NCBI RefSeq assembly: GCF_000970325.1
Contig: NZ_CP009518.1
Location: forward strand, 1,860,001-1,924,000
Reading direction: 5' to 3'
DNA length: 64,000 nucleotides
Source: Methanococcoides methylutens MM1
GTDB taxonomy: Archaea > Halobacteriota > Methanosarcinia > Methanosarcinales > Methanosarcinaceae
The notes beneath the pieces were generated by a model that had not been told where the DNA came from, made no database searches, and worked only from the letters and a program-made list of their open reading frames with translations. Positions within the stretch are counted from its first letter, which is position 1, and each line of letters opens with the position of its first letter. The translations under genes were made by a program, and so were the position numbers. Positions 57,088 to 64,000 of this stretch are shown in pieces.

Positions 57088-57448
57088 GTTAAAATCAGAC
57101 CATACTGGGATTGAAATACCTTACGGAAAGTACGTATATTAGAGAAAAAGTCAATAAACTCAGACCTTATAGGGATTGAAATTGTATATTGAAATTGTGT
57201 AGCTTCGCAACCGGACAGCGTTAAAATCAGACCATTGTGGGATTGAAATTACAGCATAGGTATTGCAGACAGAGGATGTTTACATTGTTAAAATCAGACC
57301 ATGTTGGGATTGAAATTCGAACCCTTCAATCTCCTGAAGTGTTGGCCAAGGAAGTTAAAATCAGACCATATTGGGATTAAATACGTATGCTAAGTCTTGC
57401 GGCTTAGATGGTGACTTAGTTAAAATTGGAACATAAAGGGATTTAAAA
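57088..57448 (+). CRISPR. CRISPR array, 6 repeats and 5 spacers
   Basis: Repeats start at 57088, 57153, 57220, 57287, 57354 and 57419. The consensus is GTTAAAATCAGACC, then AT, a variable pair of bases and TGGGATTGAAAT (30 nt). Spacers are 35, 37, 37, 37 and 36 nt. Repeats 1, 3 and 4 match well; repeat 2 differs at six positions, repeat 5 lacks one base, and repeat 6 is clearly degenerate, as is usual for the distal end. The 3' ATTGAAAT tag predicts left-to-right transcription. No cas2, cas6 or effector gene is in view; the only cas-like gene is the casposase-type cas1 on the other strand. Confidence 0.9.
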
Positions 57449-57857
57449 ATATACTTTTAGTACGTAAGCTTTGGAATTGCCTCCGTATTGTAGCAAATTT
57501 ATACCGATATTGCTTTAGATATAATTTTAAGATCCTGTTAAAAGAACTGTATTTCTGTTTCCGAAATGAAATTATCTAAATCAGATAATTAATTATCTGA
57601 TTCCGATAAGTGATGCTATTGGCCGATATCGGAATATTTATACTCTTTTTGTAAATATATATTACCGATTTAGTCATATCTATTACCGATATAGTAATAT
57701 TGGGCTTGACATAGCCCACGATAAGATTTTATTTTACTTTTGTCCCAATTAAGATAAAGCTTGTACTTACACGATATGTTATACGTATATCAAAGCCATA
57801 TGAGGTACATATTAGCTATCCGTACGTAGATTTAGTAGAATTGTACAAACCTATTTT
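57449..57857. promoter_or_regulatory. Palindromes and direct repeats between CRISPR array and cas1
   Basis: 409 bp with no gene. A perfect 24-bp palindrome AATCAGATAATT/AATTATCTGATT lies at 57579-57602; a second palindrome CCGATATCGG is at 57623-57632. TATTACCGAT occurs at 57660 and 57681 (period 21 bp), and CCGATA recurs in all. The pattern looks like protein-binding sites, perhaps for transposition, replication or control. The left end of the mobile element may lie here, but the other end is outside the window. Confidence 0.55.
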
Positions 57858-59060
57858 TTAGCCTGTAATCCAGTGATCCAACCTCTCTCTCACATGAGCA
57901 TTGAGTGTAAACGGTTTATTACTCTTAGCGTTCTGCTTCAGGTAATGCAAAGTACCCTTAGAGAAACCAAGCTTCTTCCATTCAGTGTAAGACATATCAA
58001 GAATCTTCTTTCTCATATCATCCGAATCATGCCTCTCAATTTTATAGGAGGGGTTCTTGAATTCAACAGTTTTCCTCTTCCCGACAAGATGATGGCTTAA
58101 CTCCCTTACCTTGAACAACAGGACAGATCCCCAGGAACTGTTCTTTTTCCTGTACTCAACTTTACCGTTCATTACAGAATTGAACTCTTCAGTAACCTTC
58201 CTTGCTCCAGTTGGTCTAAGCCTCAATGAGAAGCTTTCAGTCCTCACAAAGTCCTTATTGTCCATAGCTCCCTTTTCAATCAGGTTCATAACAGCAAGAT
58301 CAACAATAAACCTGAACGGCTCTTGTAGATCATAAGCAAGACTGTACTTGCTCTGATTCATCTCATGCAAAAAACCTACATGAGCATCAAGACCAACTGA
58401 ATTGATGGCTCTCAGGCACTCCGATTCAAGCAAAGCGTACCCATAATTCAGCATTACATTGACTTTATCGCCTGCATTTGAAGCCCTTGTATAATTATCA
58501 GTCCTTGCCTTGAAATCATATCCTTTAGGAACAGCCTTAGCATACTCATTCCAGTATTTCCAGGCAACACCACCTTCAACACCAAGTATATCTCTTATGG
58601 ATTTGACTTTCTCAAGTTTTGCTTTATCATCAGAGAAATCATACTCAATCTCAGGATACCTCTGTTTAAGGTAATCAAGAACAGCTTCCGATTTGGATAT
58701 CTTAGCCTCAATGAACTTCTTGGCAAGCTTGATCCTTGATTCCTGATCTTCATATGCGTGGTACTGAGCAAACTTTGTCTTTACGTTGGTACTTTCAGGA
58801 GGAAGCATTGTTGTCAGCAATTTACCATTCCAATCCAGTATTGTGATTTGTATATTGTGTTTAATCAACCATCGGATAGCTTCAAAACTAAGAGATCCAC
58901 TTTGACCATATACAATAATGCTATCAATATCCATCCTCTTGGGGGAGAATACGTATTCCTGAGGTTCTTCTGTTGTTGTGAACCTGCCATCTTTGATATG
59001 GAGTTTGGCATTATCGACACGCATGTTAATGCCATGGCCATTTAGAAGCAAAAGTTTCAT
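57858..59060 (-). CDS. cas1: Cas1 integrase of casposon type (casposase) with C-terminal HTH
   Basis: 400 residues. The catalytic all-alpha domain shows NYGYALLESECLRAI (E212 or E214), GFLHEMNQ (H232) and LAYDLQEPFRFIVDL (D244), the metal-binding residues of Cas1. Beyond the Cas1 fold, residues 355-400 form an extra helix-turn-helix (SYTEWKKLGFSKGTLHYLK), common in casposases. Family members integrate casposon DNA with target duplication. It is next to an HNH nuclease and PolB, and lacks cas2. Minus strand, opposite to the CRISPR array and PolB. Confidence 0.9.
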   Translation of the reverse strand: MKLLLLNGHGINMRVDNAKLHIKDGRFTTTEEPQEYVFSPKRMDIDSIIVYGQSGSLSFEAIRWLIKHNIQITILDWNGKLLTTMLPPESTNVKTKFAQYHAYEDQESRIKLAKKFIEAKISKSEAVLDYLKQRYPEIEYDFSDDKAKLEKVKSIRDILGVEGGVAWKYWNEYAKAVPKGYDFKARTDNYTRASNAGDKVNVMLNYGYALLESECLRAINSVGLDAHVGFLHEMNQSKYSLAYDLQEPFRFIVDLAVMNLIEKGAMDNKDFVRTESFSLRLRPTGARKVTEEFNSVMNGKVEYRKKNSSWGSVLLFKVRELSHHLVGKRKTVEFKNPSYKIERHDSDDMRKKILDMSYTEWKKLGFSKGTLHYLKQNAKSNKPFTLNAHVRERLDHWITG

Positions 59061-59104
59061 TAATGCACCTTTATGTTAATGGGTCGCCTTCGATGGGATG
59101 TTTA

Positions 59105-59938
59105 TCAATCCAAAATATCCAGATTCTTCATGGCTTGACGCCTTATGTCTGATACAAAATGAACAGCTTCATCCTTTCCTTCTTTAGTCAATTCCCTTTG
59201 TAAGTTAAAGAGTTCTGTTCTATGTTTTTCAATAACATTAGAAGTTTCATTTTCCGTGTAACAACTCTTAACTGTAGAGAAATCCTTCACAGTTTTGGCA
59301 TCTTTTATCAGCTGCTCAATAACGGCCTCATCATCATAGTATCCAAGCAGCCGAATGATATATTGTTTCGGACTCCCATGAGTAGTAGGGACTTTAAACT
59401 TCTGTTTCAACAAAAATTTCAGTTTTATTAAAAGATCGGGTTCATTCAGAGGTTTGATCTTTTTATTGACAATGTGATCAAAAATTGTTAGCAATAGCTC
59501 ATATATTAATTCTTGATCTTCATTATCTAAATTTTGTATTATTGAATCCAGTTGACTTCCATCTAATACGTATTTCTTTTTATAGTACTCAATCTCTTGC
59601 AGTGCCAGCCTTTTATCGATATCATCTTCTGATTTAAGGAGCTCTAAAACCTCATCAAGATGCTTTTTTAACTTTAATGTTTCTGTAAATATTAGATAGG
59701 AAGCGCGTTTATCCGTTTCTTCGATATTATATTCGCTAAGTTCATCATAATTTGGATTTAAGATAATTTTTGATTTAATCATCTTGTTTAATTTGCGATC
59801 AATGGTTGGCTTGCTATAACCTCGATCATCTGAATGCCTTTCAACAAGATCTTCTATTAGTTTTTCTCTCCTGACGTATCCTTTTTCAGATAAATAATCA
59901 GTGACCTCTTTTTCAAAATCCACTCGCCAGCTCTCCAT
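59105..59938 (-). CDS. Unknown casposon protein with N-terminal winged-helix-like region
   Basis: 277 residues, mostly charged helices, ending 44 bases before cas1 on the same strand and probably co-transcribed. The first 70 residues resemble a winged helix (YVRREKLIEDLVERHSDD...YSKPTIDRKLNKMIKS); the remainder is helical (LLKSEDDIDKRLALQEIEYY). I find no catalytic motif. It could be a DNA-binding partner of the casposase or the element's regulator. Confidence 0.7.
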   Translation of the reverse strand: MESWRVDFEKEVTDYLSEKGYVRREKLIEDLVERHSDDRGYSKPTIDRKLNKMIKSKIILNPNYDELSEYNIEETDKRASYLIFTETLKLKKHLDEVLELLKSEDDIDKRLALQEIEYYKKKYVLDGSQLDSIIQNLDNEDQELIYELLLTIFDHIVNKKIKPLNEPDLLIKLKFLLKQKFKVPTTHGSPKQYIIRLLGYYDDEAVIEQLIKDAKTVKDFSTVKSCYTENETSNVIEKHRTELFNLQRELTKEGKDEAVHFVSDIRRQAMKNLDILD

Positions 59939-60127
59939 TTGACCTTATGTACTTTTTATATTGAAGTGAAGTTATTTCATATGCGTGATATCAATTATGA
60001 TATCAAACTATATATATCTTTATGTCCAAGGCACGTCTTTATAAGTAAATTTTCACATTTTTCTTAAAATAGACTATATATCAAACTATATATAGAAAAA
60101 GGTATCATAGATGTGGATGAGGATAAT
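59939..60127. promoter_or_regulatory. Divergent promoter region with 16-bp direct repeats
   Basis: TATCAAACTATATATA occurs at 60001-60016 and 60079-60094, 78 bp apart, with a related TGATATCAATTATGATATC just before the first copy. These A/T elements overlap TATA-like sequences for the divergent casposon operons. The RHH protein encoded next door is the obvious candidate to bind them. Confidence 0.6.
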
Positions 60128-60268
60128 ATGAAGAAATCTGAAAGATTCATAATGACACTTCCCCCGTATCTAAAAGGGAAGTTGGAACAGTTAGCAGAAG
60201 ACTACGGTTGCTCTCAGGCAGAAGTTCTCAGAGCAGCCCTGATAAAACTAAATGAGGGACCGAAATGA
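60128..60268 (+). CDS. Ribbon-helix-helix DNA-binding protein
   Basis: 46 residues. MTLPPYLKGKLEQLAEDYGC and SQAEVLRAALIKLNEG match the RHH fold, with RFIMTL as the DNA-contacting strand. It overlaps the next gene as ATGA. Probably an autoregulator of the plus-strand casposon genes. Confidence 0.88.
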   Translation: MKKSERFIMTLPPYLKGKLEQLAEDYGCSQAEVLRAALIKLNEGPK

Positions 60269-60828
60269 AAAAGTTTTCGTCGAGATTCAAGTCGTTTAGA
60301 GAATGGCTTAATGCAAAAGCCAGGGACACGGGATATGCAAAGCGCATCATTAAGCTGCATGAATTAGCTCCGTCCTTAACACTCAAGGAATTGCAGGAAC
60401 AGGGAATTTCTCATCTCAGTCCTGCTCTCAAGACCTGGAGGGACCTCTCTGAAGAAGATCGGGATCTCCGGATAAGGGCACTACTGACCATTTCAGCTAT
60501 GCGCAAAGGTGCATCACTTACCAAAGCTGCAAAGGAACAGGGAATAACCAGCAAACAGGCAGCAGCGCATCTTGGAAAATACGTACACAAGAAAAAGGGA
60601 CGCTGGATTGCAACTCATACGGACAAAATAGAACGTGGACGGTGGTTCTACTCAGATGGTGAACGCATCAGCGTTATAATCAACGATTCAAGGGATGCTT
60701 CTCTCATCAGTAAATATCTGAATGCAGTCAGGTGGGCATTGAAATCTGGTGATGAATCAATCCTCCAGTCGTTCAAGGGGGTTAAAGTCACAGATGTTGA
60801 CGGCGGAATGCACTGTTTTCGAAACTGA
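60265..60828 (+). CDS. Casposon protein with HTH-like segment
   Basis: 187 residues, basic. A helix-turn-helix-like segment (ASLTKAAKEQGITSKQAAAHLGKYV) lies near residues 92-116; the N-terminus (KSFREWLNAKARDTGYAKRI) is also helical. Translation is coupled to the RHH gene upstream. Possibly a second DNA-binding factor; no enzyme motif seen. Confidence 0.75.
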   Translation: MKKFSSRFKSFREWLNAKARDTGYAKRIIKLHELAPSLTLKELQEQGISHLSPALKTWRDLSEEDRDLRIRALLTISAMRKGASLTKAAKEQGITSKQAAAHLGKYVHKKKGRWIATHTDKIERGRWFYSDGERISVIINDSRDASLISKYLNAVRWALKSGDESILQSFKGVKVTDVDGGMHCFRN

Positions 60829-60904
60829 TCTTGAGACACTCTTCGAATTGGTAGAACAGATAGAGGAGTACCCGTTTCTACAGATATATGACGATAGATA
60901 CTGA
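60794..60904 (+). CDS. Possible short overlapping gene
   Basis: A 36-residue frame, acidic (FETDLETLFELVEQIEEYPF), overlaps the end of the previous gene by 35 bases and fills the gap before the HNH gene. No clear ribosome site, but its position and codon use fit a real small gene. Confidence 0.4.
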   Translation: MLTAECTVFETDLETLFELVEQIEEYPFLQIYDDRY

Positions 60905-60937
60905 ATGATTCAATTATACACAAGGAGAATAAAATTA

Positions 60938-61333
60938 ATGGATAAAAATATTAATAACAACGACTTGCTTGTACAGCTAAAACAGCAATTGCAGGAAAAG
61001 GGTTTCCTGAAAGATGGCGTTTGCGAGGTTTGTGCAGAAACAAATCCCTATGCATTGGGCATATTTGAAAAACATCATCTTTCGACAAGAGCCTTCCCAA
61101 AAGAAACATGTGTCTCATGCCTTAACTGTCACGCCACAGTAACAGGGATGCAAAATTCTATCCCACCCAAGCTCAGATCACGCAAAATACCGATGGAACT
61201 GCGGATACCTTACATTTTTCTGACTCATGCTGCACTCAGGAAAAGGATGGCAGAGGTTGAAATTGTGAGCATGAACCAACTCTATGAGGTGCTAAAGGAT
61301 GGACAGTATGGCATTGAGGGCGTTCACAAGTAA
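60938..61333 (+). CDS. HNH endonuclease-like protein
   Basis: 131 residues from the ATG at 60938, which has AAGGAG upstream; an ATG at 60905 has no such site. CEVCAETNPYALGIFEKHHLSTRAFP with C29/C32 and H46/H47, and CVSCLNCHATVTG with C61/C64/H65, form a zinc-supported HNH core. Such nucleases are regular casposon passengers, perhaps for target or end processing. It overlaps the PolB gene by 35 bases. Confidence 0.85.
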   Translation: MDKNINNNDLLVQLKQQLQEKGFLKDGVCEVCAETNPYALGIFEKHHLSTRAFPKETCVSCLNCHATVTGMQNSIPPKLRSRKIPMELRIPYIFLTHAALRKRMAEVEIVSMNQLYEVLKDGQYGIEGVHK

Positions 61334-64000
61334 AAAAGGTTCCAGGAATATTAAATCAACACAATATTCGACAGAAAAGAAGACTCGTGATTTTCCACGA
61401 GTCCTTACTTTTGACGCAGAGACAACAGCAGACAAGTATCAAAACTTAAAATTTGGATATTTTGACGTAAAACAGAATGACATCTATATTTATGGTGGTC
61501 TGATCTGGGATAAGAGACACATTACAAGGAAGGAATACAATACTTTAAAAAAATATGCAAATACCCATTTAATGCGACTCTTCTCATTGGAAGAGTTCAT
61601 AAAAATATTCTATTTAGAGGTATATGATCGAGGAACGCTGTTCCTTGGATTCAATATTAACTTTGATCTTTCAAGGATAATACAGGATTATGGTTATGGG
61701 AAGAATTCGGGCAAAGGAGGATTCTCTTTCACACTTACTGAAGATGATAGGTTCCCCAGAATACGTATAAAGCAACTCAATGGGAAAAGCTATAACGTAG
61801 AGTTTGTCTCAGCATCCAAAGACCCTCATAAGAAATGTAACTTCAAAGGACACTTTTTAGATGTCCAGCGCCTGGCTTGCATACTTACTGATAACAAGTC
61901 GCTATCACTTGAAAGTGCTTGTGAAATATTTGATACGCAAATAAAGAAAAAAGCAGAAAAAGAACATGGAAAAGTAACGCCCCGGTACATAGAATACAAC
62001 ATTAAAGATGTGAAAGCAACCTATCAGGTATTCCAAAAAGTACGGGAAGAGTTCAATAAATATCAGTTGAACATCCCGATGACAGAGGTGTATTCAGCCG
62101 CCTCTTTGGGAAAGCAAGCGTTGAGGCAGTGTGGCATTAGATCATTTTCAGAGCAGAACCCTAAATTTTCCAGAAAAATCATAGGCAACATCATGGGTGC
62201 ATACTATGGAGGTAGGTGTGAAGTGAAGGTACGCAAGACTCCAGTTAAAGTAACAGTACTTGACTTCTTCAGCATGTATCCTACCGTGATGCTTCTCCTG
62301 GGCCACTGGGATTTCCTCATTGCAGCAAAAATGGGACACAAAACCGATACCAAAGCAGTACAGGAATTCATTGACGGTTTCACACTGGAAAAGGCCTTGG
62401 ATAAAGATTCTTGGAAGCAAATGAATGTACTCGTTGAATTGCGACCTGATGGCGATATCTTTCCAGTGAGAACCAATTACGGAGATCAAGATACACGTAA
62501 TATAGGGATAAATCATATCACATACAAAGATTCAGTTTATTATTTCCTGCCAGACGTGCTTGCTTCAAAGCTTCTCACAGGGAAATCACCACAGATCAGG
62601 AAAGCGATCAGATTTATTTCGGAAGATGTTCAGAAAGGCCTGACTAAAACACAGATCTATGGAATTCCAATAGACCCGAAAAAGGACAATCTCGTCAAAC
62701 ACTTAGTGGAACACAGGCAGGGAATAAAAAATGCAATGAGGGAAGTTGCAAAAGATTCACATGATTACGATAGACTGGATTCCCAGCAAAAAGCAGTAAA
62801 AATTGTTAATAACTCAACGTCATATGGAATCTATCTGGAAGTGAACCCTGAAGAAGATGTTGAAGAATTGGAAATATTCAGCAATGCCAATTTTGATTCA
62901 ATCGGTAAATATGAGCCACCTGGAGTTTATTTCCACCCCATAATCGGAGCTAATATAACCGCAGGATCTCGTCTTCTGCTTGCAATTGCTGAAAGGTTTG
63001 TTCTGGACAAAGGAGAGGTTCACACATACATGGACACGGACTCGATCTTTGTCCCTCCTCATCTTGCAGAGGAATTGAGCCATCTGTTCGATCCCTTAAA
63101 TCCTTACGACTTTGAGAAAACCATCCTTGAGATTGAAGATGGGATGGAAGATGTCTGGTTCTATGGAATCAGCTCAAAGAGATACTGCTTGTTCAATAAG
63201 GATGGGAATAAGATTGACATTCCTGATGGTAAGAAGCTGTTCTATAAACTTCATGGATTAGGACATATCACCAATCCTTTCAGCAGAGAACTTTGCGAAA
63301 AGGATCATTGGCACAAACAGATCTGGTTGGATATACTCAAAGTCCATTACAATCCTGAACTTTTGGATGGAATCTTGGAAAAGTATGACAACTATTCAGT
63401 AATATCAAACCTTTCAATAACCACAGCAAACCTCCACCGCAGATTTAAAAAAGTGAACGAGGGAAAACCTTTTGGTGAACGGATCAAGCCGTTTAACTTT
63501 ATGCTTGTAGGTCAGGGGACCATATCAAATAAAAAAGGCAGATCATCTGCGCCTATTAAACCTATTGCACCGTTCAGCAAAAATCCTCAAGAGATTGTTG
63601 AACTGCCTTTTATAGACTATAAATCAGATAATATTCTTCAGGGGAGACATTACTGGAAACCGCTCAGCGATGTTTTTGATAATTATATAAGTCACCCTGA
63701 ATCCAAATTCGAGGGGAGTATTGGTGTTCTCAAAAGAAGACATCTGAAGCCCAAAGGATGCATATATGTTGGAAAGGAATCCAACAATATCGATATGCAA
63801 TGCCTTGAACAGTCACAGCTTGAAACATTCTATGATCTAAAAGCACTGGAGGAGTATATACTTAATTTGACTCCTTCGAAGGCTAAAGAAATGGGGATTA
63901 GCAAGACTACTCTGTTTAGTATGAAAAAAAGAATAAAATCCCAAAAACTAAGTCTCAATACTTCAGCGGTGAAGAAAGTTCTGGAGCACTTCCATAATGA
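61299..64000 (+). CDS. polB: Family B DNA polymerase of a casposon (runs off the window)
   Basis: 900 residues visible from the ATG at 61299 (GAGGTG seven bases upstream). The 3'-5' exonuclease motifs are intact: LTFDAET (D39, E41), GFNINFD (D123) and YIEYNIKDV (Y233, D237). Polymerase motifs A (DFFSMYPT, D322), B (KIVNNSTSYG, K501) and C (YMDTDS, D579 and D581) are all present. The last visible part (856-898) is a helix-turn-helix similar to the end of Cas1. It presumably copies the element during transposition. Confidence 0.92.
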   Translation, partial: MDSMALRAFTSKKGSRNIKSTQYSTEKKTRDFPRVLTFDAETTADKYQNLKFGYFDVKQNDIYIYGGLIWDKRHITRKEYNTLKKYANTHLMRLFSLEEFIKIFYLEVYDRGTLFLGFNINFDLSRIIQDYGYGKNSGKGGFSFTLTEDDRFPRIRIKQLNGKSYNVEFVSASKDPHKKCNFKGHFLDVQRLACILTDNKSLSLESACEIFDTQIKKKAEKEHGKVTPRYIEYNIKDVKATYQVFQKVREEFNKYQLNIPMTEVYSAASLGKQALRQCGIRSFSEQNPKFSRKIIGNIMGAYYGGRCEVKVRKTPVKVTVLDFFSMYPTVMLLLGHWDFLIAAKMGHKTDTKAVQEFIDGFTLEKALDKDSWKQMNVLVELRPDGDIFPVRTNYGDQDTRNIGINHITYKDSVYYFLPDVLASKLLTGKSPQIRKAIRFISEDVQKGLTKTQIYGIPIDPKKDNLVKHLVEHRQGIKNAMREVAKDSHDYDRLDSQQKAVKIVNNSTSYGIYLEVNPEEDVEELEIFSNANFDSIGKYEPPGVYFHPIIGANITAGSRLLLAIAERFVLDKGEVHTYMDTDSIFVPPHLAEELSHLFDPLNPYDFEKTILEIEDGMEDVWFYGISSKRYCLFNKDGNKIDIPDGKKLFYKLHGLGHITNPFSRELCEKDHWHKQIWLDILKVHYNPELLDGILEKYDNYSVISNLSITTANLHRRFKKVNEGKPFGERIKPFNFMLVGQGTISNKKGRSSAPIKPIAPFSKNPQEIVELPFIDYKSDNILQGRHYWKPLSDVFDNYISHPESKFEGSIGVLKRRHLKPKGCIYVGKESNNIDMQCLEQSQLETFYDLKALEEYILNLTPSKAKEMGISKTTLFSMKKRIKSQKLSLNTSAVKKVLEHFHN

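Noticed and set aside
57088-59060. Ordinary CRISPR-Cas locus (array plus adaptation gene)
   Set aside because: No cas2, cas4, cas6 or effector gene is seen, and the neighbours of cas1 are HNH and PolB, the casposon set. A locus beyond the window cannot be excluded.

Overview
The window comes from a methylotrophic methanogenic archaeon of the Methanosarcinaceae; Methanolobus and Methanococcoides are the kind of genera that would fit, but the genus is not decided here. Evidence: a complete membrane F420H2 dehydrogenase operon (fpoABCDHIJJKLMNO), F420 biosynthesis genes with two CofH copies, methanofuran genes (mfnD, mfnF, mfnE), an MptN-like glutamate ligase for tetrahydrosarcinapterin, and a ferredoxin plus geranylgeranyl reductase pair for archaeal lipids. 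None of the roughly 60 genes whose stop codon I read ends in TAG, while fpoH carries one TAG in frame. This is the pattern expected of a cell that reads UAG as pyrrolysine.

Layout. 1-1962: deazaguanine genes (queE cut by the left edge, a DUF366-like gene, queC). 2114-6160: a small zinc protein and two secreted surface proteins with DUF11-like repeats, one with three nearly identical 339-bp units; a third copy of their promoter lies at about 2500-2605 without a gene. 6370-14926: housekeeping genes (alanine dehydrogenase-like, mptN, pth2, a transglutaminase-like protein, truD, pyrG, a membrane protein, a Trm112-like protein, a Gate-domain protein). 15108-25327: the fpo operon on the minus strand. 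25704-34355: small zinc and DUF proteins, two ferredoxin-flavoprotein pairs, cofG-cofH1-cofH2-cofC and cutA. 34428-41143: trkH-trkA and grpE-dnaK-dnaJ. 41297-45156: a membrane protein, the mfn operon, a zinc-ribbon protein, aEF-1 beta and tRNA-Ala(CGC).

From just after the tRNA the DNA looks more AT-rich and accessory. 45721-54970 is a metal-handling block: CopA-type and CopB-type P-type ATPases, two HMA copper chaperones, a YHS protein, a winged-helix regulator, small membrane proteins, a PepSY-like protein and a cytochrome c lipoprotein. A UbiB/ABC1 kinase-like gene follows.

The right end (about 57,000 to 64,000) is the most unusual part. It holds a short CRISPR array of six repeats, a Cas1 with a C-terminal helix-turn-helix domain, several small DNA-binding proteins, an HNH nuclease and a family B DNA polymerase that runs off the edge. 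Cas1 with PolB and HNH, and without Cas2 or any effector gene in view, is the gene content of a casposon, a self-synthesising Cas1-mobilised transposon. The array sits about 400 bp from the Cas1 stop codon. Cas1 and PolB end in related 43-residue helix-turn-helix domains.
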